Source: Chitinophagales bacterium (GTDB lineage Bacteria; Bacteroidota; Bacteroidia; Chitinophagales; Chitinophagaceae). From it: DNA of 64,000 nucleotides. The stretch's first letter is position 1. Each line of letters starts with the position of its first letter. The DNA lies in contig JAATGJ010000180.1 of assembly GCA_015654695.1 (NCBI GenBank), positions 24,281 to 88,280 on the forward strand. Reading direction: 5' to 3'. The notes under the pieces were generated by a model, which was given only the letters and a program-made list of their open reading frames with translations, made no database searches and was not told the DNA's origin. A program made the position numbers and the translations under genes. Positions 28,494-38,713 of the stretch are shown one piece after another.

Positions 28494-29693
28494 TTAAACG
28501 CGATTATAAATTTCCATACAGGCCCTGGCATTATGATAAGGACATTTCCAAAAACCGGCTTTTTCTTTCTGCATCAAAGAATAATCGGCATGAACACCCC
28601 AGAACCATTCTCCCTTGTTATTATCTTTTATATATTTCTTTACAAATTCCCAGCTATTGAGGGAGTAATGTAAATATTTTTCGTTCCCTGTCAACTGGTA
28701 AGTATTCAAAAAACCAATCATCGCTTCCGCCTGCGGCCATGAATGTTTTTCTTTTATCAAATGATCTTTGCCAGGATCGTACTCATACCAGAGGCCACCG
28801 TCGTTGTCTAATCCTTCCGCAGCCGCGTCAGCGATCCTGGTACTTAGTTCTTTGAAACGGCTTATGTAATTTGCATTCCCCGACACTTCAGCACATTGTA
28901 ATAAAAGCCATGCTGCTTCAATATCATGGCCATAAGAAACCAGCGATGATTTTACATTCCAGTACTCATCCATAAATAAATGAAGGTGATAAGTATGCGG
29001 ATCTATAAAGTTTTGCTCAAAAACATCCAGCAGGTGTTTGATGCTTTCCAGCAGCTTTTTATCCGGCCAGGCGGAATACAGGTTGGCATACGCTTCAATA
29101 ATATGCAAATGTGTATTCATGGTCTTTTTTTCATTATCATCCTTTTCACTCAGCCGGAGATCGTCTATCAGTTTCCATCCCTGTGTGAAAGCTTCGAGAT
29201 AGCCTCCGTTCTTTTTATCGAAACTATTTTTTTCAATATGATCAAAAAGATCTTTTGCCAGGTGCAGCGCAATTTTTTCACCTGACCCTTTATAATACTC
29301 TGTCAACCCATAGATGCAAAACGCAAGACCGTATATTTGTTTTCTTCCATCCAGCATTGTTCCTTTGCTGTCCACCGACCAGTAAACGCCGCCATATCGC
29401 CGGTCAATAAAATGATCCACGATATATTTATACGCTCTTGAAGCAACGGCAAGATAGGATGGTTGCTTATCCCTGGTATAGGCCGCCGAAAATGTCCACA
29501 GAATGCGGCTGGTCATTACTACGCCTTTTGGGGCAGCGGGGTTAGCTATATTATCATTATCAAGACTGGCTAAAAAACCGCCGTTCTTATCATCCATTGT
29601 ATTCTTCATCCAGAAATCCAGGATGGAAGACAGTTCACCGGATAATTCCCGGCTATATGCAGCGACAACAGGAGTAGTATCAGTTGCAGTCAT
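28494..29693 (-). CDS. AGE-family 2-epimerase, probably mannobiose/cellobiose 2-epimerase
   Basis: This 399-residue cytoplasmic (alpha/alpha)6-barrel has the conserved histidine-bearing motifs NTHLHIIEAYANLY, YGHDIEAAWLL, KHSWPQAEAMIGFL and CPYHNARACMEI. This is the cellobiose 2-epimerase branch of the AGE family. It converts beta-1,4-mannobiose to mannosyl-glucose, which GH130 then phosphorolyses. The ATG abuts the GH130 stop (TAA then ATG on the minus strand), so the two are almost certainly translationally coupled. Length fits the family (about 390-410). Confidence 0.92.
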   Translation of the reverse strand: MTATDTTPVVAAYSRELSGELSSILDFWMKNTMDDKNGGFLASLDNDNIANPAAPKGVVMTSRILWTFSAAYTRDKQPSYLAVASRAYKYIVDHFIDRRYGGVYWSVDSKGTMLDGRKQIYGLAFCIYGLTEYYKGSGEKIALHLAKDLFDHIEKNSFDKKNGGYLEAFTQGWKLIDDLRLSEKDDNEKKTMNTHLHIIEAYANLYSAWPDKKLLESIKHLLDVFEQNFIDPHTYHLHLFMDEYWNVKSSLVSYGHDIEAAWLLLQCAEVSGNANYISRFKELSTRIADAAAEGLDNDGGLWYEYDPGKDHLIKEKHSWPQAEAMIGFLNTYQLTGNEKYLHYSLNSWEFVKKYIKDNNKGEWFWGVHADYSLMQKEKAGFWKCPYHNARACMEIYNRV

Positions 29694-30914
29694 TTATTTT
29701 GATTGCTTATTGGCAGGTGATGAAAGTATTGCCTGCAATAATGTATCAGACTGGTTTTTCTCAATGACCTGGTTCAGGGTCCTGACAGTCTCTGCTGAAC
29801 TAAAACCATCCGCAGGAGTATTCATTACATAATCCACTAACTGATCAACGGTTGAAGTAGCTACATGTAACCGTGTATCTGAAGATGCATAATATATATA
29901 TACAAAGCCATTATCGTCCAGTATCCACCCATTGCTGAATAACACATTGGATACATCGCCAATTCTTTCGTCGCCTTCCGGCGCCATGAAATAGCCGGCA
30001 GGTTTATAGGTTACTTTAGTAACATCGTGCAGATCGGTCATGAACATATATAATACATAACGTAAACCTGCAGCCGTATTTCTTACCCCATGAGCCAGGT
30101 GAAGCCAGCCATGCTTTGTTTTAAGGGGTGCGGGTCCCAGGCCATTCTTGGCTTCATATACAGTATGATATTCTTTCGGATCAATGACGATCTCCTTATC
30201 TATTACCGCATTTTCCATAGAATTACTTAATCCAAAACCGATACCACCACCACTGCCTGCATTGATGAAACCATCCTGCGGCCTTGTATAGAAAGCATAT
30301 TTACCATCTACAAATTCAGGATGCAACACTACATTTCGCTGCTGGGGCGAAGGAGTAACGAGATCAGGCAACCGTTCCCATTGTACCATATCTCTTGTAC
30401 GGGCTATACCACATTGCGCGATAGCGGCTGACTGATCAGACGCAGGGGCCTGGGTATCCCTTCGTTCTGTACAAAATAAGCCATATATCCAGCCATCTTC
30501 ATGCAATACTACCCGCATATCGTAAATATTAGTATCAGGGTTACCTGTTTCGGGCATAGTAAGGGGGTAATCCCAGAAACGAAAATTATCAACGCCATTC
30601 GGGCTTTCAGCTACGGCAAAAAAAGATTTGCGGTCTGATGCTTCTACTCTTGCTATCAGCAGGTATTTATCATTCCATTTAATGGCTCCGGCGTTTAACA
30701 CACCATTGATCCCAAAACGTTCCATTAATAAAGGATTGGTAGCCTTATTCAAATCATACCTCCAGAATAAAGGTGCATGCTGCGCTGTCAATACAGGATG
30801 ATGATAGCGGTCAAATATCCCATTGCCAGTTTCTGCTTTCTGATTGGACTGGCTGAGCAGCAACTCCTGCTTTTTTTCCAATACAGTTAACCGGTTAAAA
30901 AAATCTCCGCTCAT
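29694..30914 (-). CDS. GH130 4-O-beta-D-mannosyl-D-glucose phosphorylase
   Basis: This 406-residue five-bladed propeller has no signal peptide. GH130 motifs include [49 protein letters not shown] (the probable general acid Asp), [18 protein letters not shown] and [20 protein letters not shown]. It splits Man-beta-1,4-Glc with phosphate to mannose-1-phosphate and glucose. Neighbours on each side (symporter and epimerase) match the Bacteroides fragilis mannan catabolic set, which strengthens the specific call. It acts in the cytoplasm, saving one ATP compared with hydrolysis. Confidence 0.93.
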   Translation of the reverse strand: MSGDFFNRLTVLEKKQELLLSQSNQKAETGNGIFDRYHHPVLTAQHAPLFWRYDLNKATNPLLMERFGINGVLNAGAIKWNDKYLLIARVEASDRKSFFAVAESPNGVDNFRFWDYPLTMPETGNPDTNIYDMRVVLHEDGWIYGLFCTERRDTQAPASDQSAAIAQCGIARTRDMVQWERLPDLVTPSPQQRNVVLHPEFVDGKYAFYTRPQDGFINAGSGGGIGFGLSNSMENAVIDKEIVIDPKEYHTVYEAKNGLGPAPLKTKHGWLHLAHGVRNTAAGLRYVLYMFMTDLHDVTKVTYKPAGYFMAPEGDERIGDVSNVLFSNGWILDDNGFVYIYYASSDTRLHVATSTVDQLVDYVMNTPADGFSSAETVRTLNQVIEKNQSDTLLQAILSSPANKQSK

Positions 30915-30927
30915 AAATGATCCGTTT

Positions 30928-32784
30928 TTAATTTTCCAATTTATTCCACCATGTTCTTTTTAATATCAAAACAATTATCACCAGGATAAGTAGTGTTACC
31001 AGTAAGGGCAGTTTCATCCACAGTACGATATACATAGGCAATAAGGTAAGGCAGCATTGCCCGAGGATACCCAGTACTACATTGAACATATCGAGTTTAA
31101 ACCGCCTGTTTGGTTCAAATGAAGGATCTTCCGCCATTACCAGTTCCTGTACCGGTTTCCAAAAACCCCAGGGTCTTACATTTTTATAAAATGATTTCAG
31201 GACATTCATATCTGTTGGTGGCGAAGCATACGTACCAATAAGACAACCCGCCAGCGATAAAACAAATAATACCGGCCACCAGTACAGGGGCAGGGCTTCC
31301 CTGATATAACCTTGCGCAATTCCCCATTCGATCGCGTATGGCATTGCCAAAGCGCCGATTATACCCACGGCCATTCCCCAGAAGAATCCATTGGCATTAA
31401 AGCGCCACCAATACCATTTAAAACAATTGGCCGCCACATAGCCGCCGTACAATCCACCGACGATCCATTGTAAAATTTCATTTACATCATTGGCCAGAAA
31501 ACCGAAGAATATGCCCACCGCTACCACTACTATACCCACGATATAATTCATCGAAATGACTTTCCTCGTGCTGGCAGCGGGGTTGATATACTTAAGATAA
31601 ATGTCGTTGATAATATATGCCTGCGCCGCATTCAATGTTCCGCTGAATGTACCCATGAATGCCCCAAGCAGCCCTGTAAGCACCAGCCCTAATACACCTA
31701 TTGGTAAAAAAGTATTGATCGTTGCCGGCAATACCCGTTCAAAATCAGTAACGCCATCCGGGCCTTTCAGGTAAAGCTGGTTATAATATAATAAAGCCAG
31801 CACGGTCAACCCGATAATCATTGAATAACGGACAGGCAATAAAATAATGCTGACAAATCCTGTCATCTTACTTGCCTCCTTCGGACTGCGTGTACTCAAT
31901 ACTTTTTGCATATCATAGTTAGGTGCTGGTCCTGCCAGGGAAGCAAACACCCCTTTTAATAACATCATCATAAAAAAAGCGCCGAACAAACTGAATCCGT
32001 CAGAGGCGATCTTTTTATTGGCGTCTGCAGCTATCGCTGTCCAGTCAAGGTTAAGTTTCCAGCTAAAGAACGGATCATTCCAGCCTTTGGGTACATTAAG
32101 TGCTTGTCCCTGTAAATGCTGCATGGCTATTACCGCAATAGCGATACAGGCCACAGTCATGATCATATATTTTATCACATCCCCGGTTACTATACTATGC
32201 ATACCGCCGATAATGGAATAAAACATGGCAAACAGCGTGAACACAATACCATAAAAATGAGGTACATATTTTTCTGAAAGGGCGAAGGGTACATATTCTT
32301 TTACCACATCCCAGGGAATAAACACCTGTATAAATTTTCCCAGGCCTACAAAGCCATACGCTAAAAATCCAAGGCAACTGATCAGGGCAAATGCGATAAC
32401 AATTATATGTGACCCGGTCACACCTTGTCCTTTTAATCCAAATCTTGTCTGCAGCCATTCCGCCCCTGTATTAGCATTACTGCGACGTAACCACTTACTC
32501 AAAAACATCATCATGAATACCTGGTTAAATACAGGCCATAACCAGGGTATCCATATACTTTTTAACCCATACACAAAGCAAAGGGCTACCATCCACATGG
32601 TGCCGCTGATATCAAACATATCGCTGGCATCGCTTAAACCCAGTTTATACCAGGGCAGGCTTTTACTTCCCAGCAGATAACTCTCCTTATTTACCCTCGC
32701 TTTTTTTCTATAGTACCAGCCTACCAATACCATCGTTATAAGGTATATAAGTACGATACTGATATCTATCGGGCTTAATCTCAT
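30928..32784 (-). CDS. Sodium:solute symporter family (SSS) sugar transporter
   Basis: This 618-residue inner-membrane protein has about 14 hydrophobic segments. It shows the SSS pattern: [20 protein letters not shown] at the start, [43 protein letters not shown] (Na+-site region) and [29 protein letters not shown]-terminal cytoplasmic loop and extra helices follow. In mannan clusters it imports mannobiose or mannosyl-glucose. The GH130 gene starts 13 bp downstream, consistent with coupled uptake and phosphorolysis. The sugar specificity is inferred from context. Confidence 0.92.
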   Translation of the reverse strand: MRLSPIDISIVLIYLITMVLVGWYYRKKARVNKESYLLGSKSLPWYKLGLSDASDMFDISGTMWMVALCFVYGLKSIWIPWLWPVFNQVFMMMFLSKWLRRSNANTGAEWLQTRFGLKGQGVTGSHIIVIAFALISCLGFLAYGFVGLGKFIQVFIPWDVVKEYVPFALSEKYVPHFYGIVFTLFAMFYSIIGGMHSIVTGDVIKYMIMTVACIAIAVIAMQHLQGQALNVPKGWNDPFFSWKLNLDWTAIAADANKKIASDGFSLFGAFFMMMLLKGVFASLAGPAPNYDMQKVLSTRSPKEASKMTGFVSIILLPVRYSMIIGLTVLALLYYNQLYLKGPDGVTDFERVLPATINTFLPIGVLGLVLTGLLGAFMGTFSGTLNAAQAYIINDIYLKYINPAASTRKVISMNYIVGIVVVAVGIFFGFLANDVNEILQWIVGGLYGGYVAANCFKWYWWRFNANGFFWGMAVGIIGALAMPYAIEWGIAQGYIREALPLYWWPVLFVLSLAGCLIGTYASPPTDMNVLKSFYKNVRPWGFWKPVQELVMAEDPSFEPNRRFKLDMFNVVLGILGQCCLTLLPMYIVLWMKLPLLVTLLILVIIVLILKRTWWNKLEN

Positions 32785-32897
32785 CTGCTGATTTTAATTT
32801 CCATTTCCGTATGTGGCGCTTCTTTGATTTAAAAGTGGTTGCAGGAAGAAGAATCAACCCGCAACCTTAGTTCTAACGATTGCTGCTTGTTAAACGA

Positions 32898-34061
32898 TCA
32901 TTGATAGAGTTTTTCATCATTTACATCTTTTTCAAAAAGCATTTTACCAGACTGATAGAACTTCACAAAATCGGCAACAGTCATGTGGCCTTTATAAGGA
33001 ACATAATACTCAAACTGGCCACCAGGTTTTTGGCCCGCATTCCGCCATCCTAATACATACGATATTTTATGCGCTGAAAGAACTTTCAAAAATGTACCGG
33101 TCCACCAGGTACTATCGGAAAGGTTGCCACCGAATTCTGTCAGCGCCGGAATCTTATTTTTTTCTGTAGCTATATCTTCCAGTGCTGAAAGCATTTTATC
33201 TATATCAGCAATAAATTTATCATTAGGGCTGTTTCGCTGATAAATATCAAAACCAATTACATCTACCCATTCATCACCCGGATATTTTTGCAGGTATTCT
33301 TCCTTTGATGAAAAACGGTCTGTATTATATGCATATAAAAGATGGTGAAGCTTTTTTTCATTCCGGAGATAATTTACTGTAAACTGCCAGAGTTTTTTGT
33401 ACTCATCGGGTGTACAGTTTTTACCGCCCCACCAAAACCAGCTCCCGTTTAATTCATGATAAGGCCGGAAAATAACCGGTATAAATTCGCCGCGGCTTCC
33501 TTTCAAACTGTTCATAAAAACAGCGATTTTATCAAGCCAGGTTTTGAAAAAATCATGTTTGCCGCCCCCGGGTAAGATGGAAGCAACTGTTCCTTCAGCA
33601 GGATCCCATGCTGTTTTTCCTGTTAGCGGGTTATTGAGATGCCAGCTGATTGTTATCACACCTCCCCTGTCGTAGCCCTGCCGGATCAGTTGTTTCATTT
33701 TATCAAAAGGAACAGAATCCAGGTTGACGGTCTTATCCAGTTCTATATCTCCCAATTCCCACCCATATACTGCAGGATAGTCGCCGGTTACATCTTTGAT
33801 ATCACTTCTTCCTTCCTGGTATTTCCATCCAACACCATAAGCCAGGTCATCCTGGTGACCAAACATTATTCCTTTGCTCAATTGCTTTTTTAAATTACGA
33901 TACAGGTTAACTGTTTCTTTGGTTGCACTTCTGTCAGAGGGTAACTCCTGTACGCCAACCTGCCTGCGCTGTACAAATGTTTGCACAGTGTTTATATTCA
34001 TTGCAAAAACAAAAGGAAAAAGAACTGCTATTTTATTCACATACTTCATCAATAAATACAA
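32898..34061 (-). CDS. Secreted GH26 beta-1,4-mannanase/mannobiohydrolase (second copy)
   Basis: This 387-residue GH26 shows MFGHQDDLAYGVGW (about 66-79), acid/base E203 in FRPYHELNGSWFWWGG and nucleophile E309 in ALTEFGG. The signal peptide is less clear; a hydrophobic stretch (IAVLFPFVFAMNI) lies behind MKYVNK, and translation may begin at the second Met (codon 5). It heads the symporter/GH130/epimerase group. In the comparable B. fragilis cluster the GH26 releases mannobiose, so this copy probably supplies disaccharide to the symporter while the other (15076-16212) may act as a general endo-mannanase. Division of labour is inference. Confidence 0.92.
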   Translation of the reverse strand: MYLLMKYVNKIAVLFPFVFAMNINTVQTFVQRRQVGVQELPSDRSATKETVNLYRNLKKQLSKGIMFGHQDDLAYGVGWKYQEGRSDIKDVTGDYPAVYGWELGDIELDKTVNLDSVPFDKMKQLIRQGYDRGGVITISWHLNNPLTGKTAWDPAEGTVASILPGGGKHDFFKTWLDKIAVFMNSLKGSRGEFIPVIFRPYHELNGSWFWWGGKNCTPDEYKKLWQFTVNYLRNEKKLHHLLYAYNTDRFSSKEEYLQKYPGDEWVDVIGFDIYQRNSPNDKFIADIDKMLSALEDIATEKNKIPALTEFGGNLSDSTWWTGTFLKVLSAHKISYVLGWRNAGQKPGGQFEYYVPYKGHMTVADFVKFYQSGKMLFEKDVNDEKLYQ

Positions 34062-34207
34062 AACCCGGGGTTGAATCCAGCGTTAAAAAAAATGGTTCAT
34101 TATCAAGATTGAAATGAACCAGTTCATAAATGATCACTGCTTATGAGAAAAAATTTCAGTTTATTCAATCTCCCGTCGTCCACATACAAAATAATTTAGT
34201 ACCCGGT

Positions 34208-35767
34208 TTAATAAATGCCGAGGTTATCTACATAAATGGTAAAATCTACAGCACCGGCACCGTTATATTTTTTTATATATAAAAATCCTAATGTAGACAC
34301 AGAAGAGATTTGACTTAAAGGAATCGTAAAATTGGTCCATTGACCTTCAACAATAGCTATTGTTTTACCATCCGTCTCATTAAATCCTATGTTTACGTTT
34401 TGACCACTGCTGCCGGCACCCCCATAAATAGCAACTTTCAAAGATGTATATCCCCCCAAAGGAATATTAGCGCCGCCTAATTGCAGCGGAACACCCCAAT
34501 CGCCAACGTAACTAATCCTGCATGATTTAGAACCGGATTGCACAGGTGATGTATTATCTAAATCTTTTGTTCCGCCCCATCCACCGCCAATCCAACCATT
34601 CCACGCAGAAGTAATAGCATCATCATAAAGTATTATTGGCGGAACAGAGGAACCAACAATTGCCAGGTCATTAGCGGACTTAACAGAAAGGGTAGAATTT
34701 TTCACATTCAACGTAAGCTTGCCGGTTACTGAACCTGCAGGCACTGCTACAACAAGCTGTGTTGCTGATTGACTGACAAAGGTGGTAACTGCAATTGGTA
34801 CGCCTATAAATGCCGCAGAAGACACTAAATCAAGATTGGTACCGGTAATGGTAAGATTAGCTAATGGATCAACCGGGTTTGGTGTCATAGCAGTAATAGC
34901 AGGTAATACTACATCTAAATCTGCTGTTGATACAGTCTGTACTCCCGATGCTGCTTCCAGTGTTACTTTACCTTTTGTTGTGCTTGCCGGTACTTTAACT
35001 ACAAGTTGCGTAGCCGTTTGACTAACAAAACTCGTAACGGCAGCCGAAACGCTTGTGAACATTATTTTTTTCACCAGGTCCAGGTTAGTACCTGTAATTG
35101 TCAGATCTGTCCCGTGTTTTGCCGGGTTCGGAGAAAAAGAAGTAGTAACAGGCAAAGTAACTTTTAATGTATCGGTAGTCTGTACTTTATCTGCATCAGT
35201 TCCTTCATAAGAAAGAACTAACGGACCTGTTTCAGCATCAGCCGGCACTGTAACTACCAGTTGAGTAATTGTTCTGCTGACAAAGGTTGTAACAACCCTA
35301 TCCCTGGCAAAAGTTACACTGTTTACCCAATTGAGATAATTACCGGCAATAGTAATGTTCTCACCGGGCCGGGCTTGTGCTGTAATAGACGTAACTGTAC
35401 TTGCCACATTCAAGTTCAGGTGTGTCTTTGTCACGATATCACCATCCGGGGTTTTCAATGTGACAAAACCTTTCTCTGCGGCCGCCGGAACAATCAGCAG
35501 GATAAGTTCTGATGTGTGAGTCTTGAAATCCGCTTTCTCAATTGTTGCCGCTGCAGTACCTGTAAACTGGATAGCTGTAACCTTGTTAAGATTATTGCCA
35601 AAAAAACGCAGCGTATCACCGTGCTTTGCACCGGTAGGGCCAAAGCTTAGCAATACTACTTTGCCGGAATTTACATTATTATTGTCCTTATTACAGGAAC
35701 TTATCACGCCGATTGACAATATAAAGCATGTGAATGCTATCAATGGGCTGTTAGATGTTTTAATCAT
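34208..35767 (-). CDS. IPT/TIG-repeat surface glycan-binding lipoprotein with C-terminal CBM-like domain
   Basis: This 519-residue protein has a lipoprotein signal (ISSCNKDNN). It then has about four IPT/TIG Ig-like units; the third and fourth carry the near-repeated phrase FVSQ(T/S)ATQLVV(K/A)VPA. A C-terminal domain (about 375-519) is a beta-sandwich with tryptophan-rich region WNGWIGGGWGG, a glycine-rich GGYTSLKVAIYGG, and the ending YVDNLGIY, like carbohydrate-binding modules. Expected to sit on the outer membrane and bind mannan, feeding the SusC/SusD pair. It is the most downstream of the four SusC-SusD-SGBP genes. Annotation beyond the architecture is inferred. Confidence 0.8.
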   Translation of the reverse strand: MIKTSNSPLIAFTCFILSIGVISSCNKDNNNVNSGKVVLLSFGPTGAKHGDTLRFFGNNLNKVTAIQFTGTAAATIEKADFKTHTSELILLIVPAAAEKGFVTLKTPDGDIVTKTHLNLNVASTVTSITAQARPGENITIAGNYLNWVNSVTFARDRVVTTFVSRTITQLVVTVPADAETGPLVLSYEGTDADKVQTTDTLKVTLPVTTSFSPNPAKHGTDLTITGTNLDLVKKIMFTSVSAAVTSFVSQTATQLVVKVPASTTKGKVTLEAASGVQTVSTADLDVVLPAITAMTPNPVDPLANLTITGTNLDLVSSAAFIGVPIAVTTFVSQSATQLVVAVPAGSVTGKLTLNVKNSTLSVKSANDLAIVGSSVPPIILYDDAITSAWNGWIGGGWGGTKDLDNTSPVQSGSKSCRISYVGDWGVPLQLGGANIPLGGYTSLKVAIYGGAGSSGQNVNIGFNETDGKTIAIVEGQWTNFTIPLSQISSVSTLGFLYIKKYNGAGAVDFTIYVDNLGIY

Positions 35768-35796
35768 CGTTATAGTTTAAATACTTTACGTAATGT

Positions 35797-36951
35797 TTAA
35801 TCAAGAACCTTTGGAACCACCCTGAAATTATCAAAGGCAATGTCTGCATCCCAGTCGCCGGGGGCATGACCTAAAAGTAACCGGGTCCAATAGCCACTAG
35901 GATTTACCGTGGGTTTTACCCTATAGGTTGCAAACACCTCTTCTAATGGAATGACCACAGTTTGCCATTTGCCTTTTGTGTCATAAGGAGGATTCCATTT
36001 ATATGCATCATTATCTTCAGCATTCAGGGCAAAATTTATTTTGACCACATTTGTATTGTAAGGTTTGAGTGTATTTACTTCAAACTTCAGATAGTAATCC
36101 TCAGGTTTTAAAATTGCCGCATCAGGTATGTTTCTGCTGTGAACAGGCATAGCAGATGCAGGACCACCGGCTAATTCATTCCAGCTCCATGAGCCTAGTT
36201 GCTTTGTGAAACGAATATAATTTCCGCTGATCTTGGGAGGATCGGTGGGTCCGGGAGTACTTACAACATAAGATGAATTCCACCAGCCTTCGTATGGATC
36301 ACTGTTTAGAAAATGATTCCTGTCGTCCCTGAACCAGAAGTTGGATTTCGTTTCGCCAAAATTTGTTTTCACGATAACAGGGCCAACTTGTGCGCCCGCA
36401 GGTATCCTGACTTCAATCTCCTGATCTTTTAGCGATACTATTTCACCAACTACACCACCTGTAAATGTAACTGTGAGTGGTGCATAGAAGTAATTACCCC
36501 GTATAGTAGCAACCTCACCGTCATTTACAAATTCAGAAAGCATGTTGTTGACGACGGGTTTACTGATCTGTACCTGGAAATCATACAATAATGTTTTGCC
36601 GTTTTTAAAAACAATCTTCAGTTTGTTGTCAATAGCCAATGGAATTTGGGAAGGAACATTGACAATGATGGTTGTATTGGTAATATACGTAGGATTCAGG
36701 TTTGCTTTCTGGTCGTTAAACCACATTTCTACAGCCCCGCCTAAATTTTCACCCATAATGGCAATCAGTTTTCCCTGTGCGGCTCCTATTAAAAGAGAGT
36801 CGGAAGAAACAGGATTGGTGACCCTTACATACGTAATTCTTGGTTCCCCGCCACCACTGGTTGACTCTTTATCCTTATTACAGGATGTGACGATACTTCC
36901 CAATACAAATGCCATGGTAAATAACAGTATCAGTTTATTTATATTTTTCAT
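35797..36951 (-). CDS. Surface glycan-binding lipoprotein (SGBP-B type)
   Basis: This 384-residue protein has a lipoprotein signal (GSIVTSCNKDKES). The layout is two IPT/TIG-like Ig domains (VRVTNPVSSDSLLIGAAQGK; VVNNMLSEFVNDGEVATIRG) and a C-terminal module (DPYEGWWNSSYVV, RFTKQLGSWSWNELAGG, AFDNFRVVPKVLD). That layout matches SGBP-B proteins whose C-terminal domain binds the glycan. It lies 35 bp after susD, the usual place for this subunit. The protein tethers the polysaccharide at the cell surface; mannan specificity is inferred from the locus. Confidence 0.85.
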   Translation of the reverse strand: MKNINKLILLFTMAFVLGSIVTSCNKDKESTSGGGEPRITYVRVTNPVSSDSLLIGAAQGKLIAIMGENLGGAVEMWFNDQKANLNPTYITNTTIIVNVPSQIPLAIDNKLKIVFKNGKTLLYDFQVQISKPVVNNMLSEFVNDGEVATIRGNYFYAPLTVTFTGGVVGEIVSLKDQEIEVRIPAGAQVGPVIVKTNFGETKSNFWFRDDRNHFLNSDPYEGWWNSSYVVSTPGPTDPPKISGNYIRFTKQLGSWSWNELAGGPASAMPVHSRNIPDAAILKPEDYYLKFEVNTLKPYNTNVVKINFALNAEDNDAYKWNPPYDTKGKWQTVVIPLEEVFATYRVKPTVNPSGYWTRLLLGHAPGDWDADIAFDNFRVVPKVLD

Positions 36952-36986
36952 TTGAACCTAATTTTATTAATACTATAAAAAATTGC

Positions 36987-38702
36987 TTATGGAAATTCAA
37001 CAGCATCCCTGTTTAAGTTTGGCGCCAAACTGATTTCCGCTGATGGTATAGGCAGGCGGAAGTTGCCGGAGTTAGCGTTAATTTGTCTTTCAGTCGTATG
37101 CCAGGTTGTTTTCTTGAAAGTCCATTCCGTTGGATTGGGGAAAGCATCTGTTCTTATATTATAAAAACCCCTGTCCTGGCTATTGAGGATTTGATAGGCT
37201 TTTTGCGGATTGTAATAATGAAGGCTTACAAAATCGTACCATGCCAGGCTTTCAAACGCAAACTCAAGTATTCTTTCTTTAAATACATGATCAAACGTCA
37301 GAGGTGTAGGCGCACCTGATACAGGATCGGTTAATTGGCGTGCTGCCAATCCTGACCGGGTACGTACTTTGTTGTAGTACTCCAATGCAGTAGCGTCTGT
37401 GGTAGAAGTATTATTGCCAATAACAGCTTCCACATAGATTAAATAAATTTCTGCCAAACGCATCATGTAAGTGTTATTAGGATAAGTTTGTTGCTGCGCC
37501 CCGCCTACATCCTCGGATTTTCCAACCACATATTTTTTGATATAGGCAAAATCGGGATCACTGCCTGTGTTCGGCACAATCAACTTTTGTTTGCCTGCAG
37601 GGTTTACAGCTATCGGAACTGTTTGTGTGATTTCGGGATAGCTGGCGCCTGGGAGCATAAAGGTTGCTTTTAACCGTGTATCAATCGTACGGCCTTTCAG
37701 CATGGTATCACCGGAAGCCTGAATTCCTTCGTATTGTGACAACATCCACCAGCTTGCACTCTTGTCGCCTCCCCAGCCATCACCATTCGCAATGTCGGGA
37801 CTGAAATTGAGATAAGCGGGCATACTGTTTTGAACTCCCCATACTCCGGGTTGATACACCCATTGTAATTCGAAAAGGGATTCTTTGTTGTTATCGTAAG
37901 GAAACTTAAACAGGTTCTCATAGCTTGACAATAATTGAGCGCCGCTACTGTTGATGACTCTTTGTGCGAAATATTTGGCACTATCCAAAAATTCCTGTTT
38001 CCTGGCATTTATACCAGTAGCTTCTACCCCGGCTCTTGTCAAATAAAACCTGGCCAGCATACCTTCTGCAGACCATTTCGTTATCCTGCCCGGTTGAGCA
38101 GCAGTTTCGGGAAGATCATTTGCCACGGCACGCATTTCACGGGTAATAAAACGCCAGATGCTGGGTATTGTGTTTTTCCTGAGCGTTGTATCTTTTAAGT
38201 AATCAAGATTATTAGTAATAACCGGTACTTCACCCCAGTTCATTACAAGGTAACGGTAAGCCAGGGCTCTCATAAACCTGGCTTCAGCAATGGCCATTTT
38301 TTTTACTGATGGACTAACACCTGCACCCGCATACGTATTAATGTTGACGATCGCCATATTGGATTGCGCAACAACATTAAAGAAAGCACGCCATGAAGAA
38401 TTGTTTTCACCGTTTTCAGCAGTGGTATTAAACAATACATTGCCCCTGTCATTCCATGCAGAATATGCCGTTCCTGCCCTGAAATCCCCAAGATTGTAAT
38501 AGGCCTTGTCATTATAATCAAACCAGACACGGTTGTATAAGGATGCTGTACCGGCCAATACCTGCTCGTCTGTTTTATAAAAGTTGGCGTCAACGATAGC
38601 GTCCGTTGGGGGCTTTTCCAAAAAATTTTTCTTACAACTTGCAAGAATCATGATTGGAATAACCAGTCCAACCAAATATTTTGTATAATGTATTTTATTC
38701 AT
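36987..38702 (-). CDS. susD: SusD/RagB family outer-membrane nutrient-binding lipoprotein
   Basis: This 571-residue protein starts with the lipoprotein signal MILASCKKNFLEKPPTDAIV, the standard SusD N-terminus. TPR-like helices follow (SMAIVNINTYAG, MAIAEARFMRALAYRYLVMNWGEV). The C-terminal SusD block includes MRLAEIYLIYVEAVIGNN, YYNKVRTRSGL, and FKERILEFAFESLAWYDFVSL. SusD caps the SusC barrel and binds oligosaccharide. It starts 11 bp after the susC stop on the same strand. Confidence 0.95.
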   Translation of the reverse strand: MNKIHYTKYLVGLVIPIMILASCKKNFLEKPPTDAIVDANFYKTDEQVLAGTASLYNRVWFDYNDKAYYNLGDFRAGTAYSAWNDRGNVLFNTTAENGENNSSWRAFFNVVAQSNMAIVNINTYAGAGVSPSVKKMAIAEARFMRALAYRYLVMNWGEVPVITNNLDYLKDTTLRKNTIPSIWRFITREMRAVANDLPETAAQPGRITKWSAEGMLARFYLTRAGVEATGINARKQEFLDSAKYFAQRVINSSGAQLLSSYENLFKFPYDNNKESLFELQWVYQPGVWGVQNSMPAYLNFSPDIANGDGWGGDKSASWWMLSQYEGIQASGDTMLKGRTIDTRLKATFMLPGASYPEITQTVPIAVNPAGKQKLIVPNTGSDPDFAYIKKYVVGKSEDVGGAQQQTYPNNTYMMRLAEIYLIYVEAVIGNNTSTTDATALEYYNKVRTRSGLAARQLTDPVSGAPTPLTFDHVFKERILEFAFESLAWYDFVSLHYYNPQKAYQILNSQDRGFYNIRTDAFPNPTEWTFKKTTWHTTERQINANSGNFRLPIPSAEISLAPNLNRDAVEFP

Positions 38703-38713
38703 TTTTTACTTCT

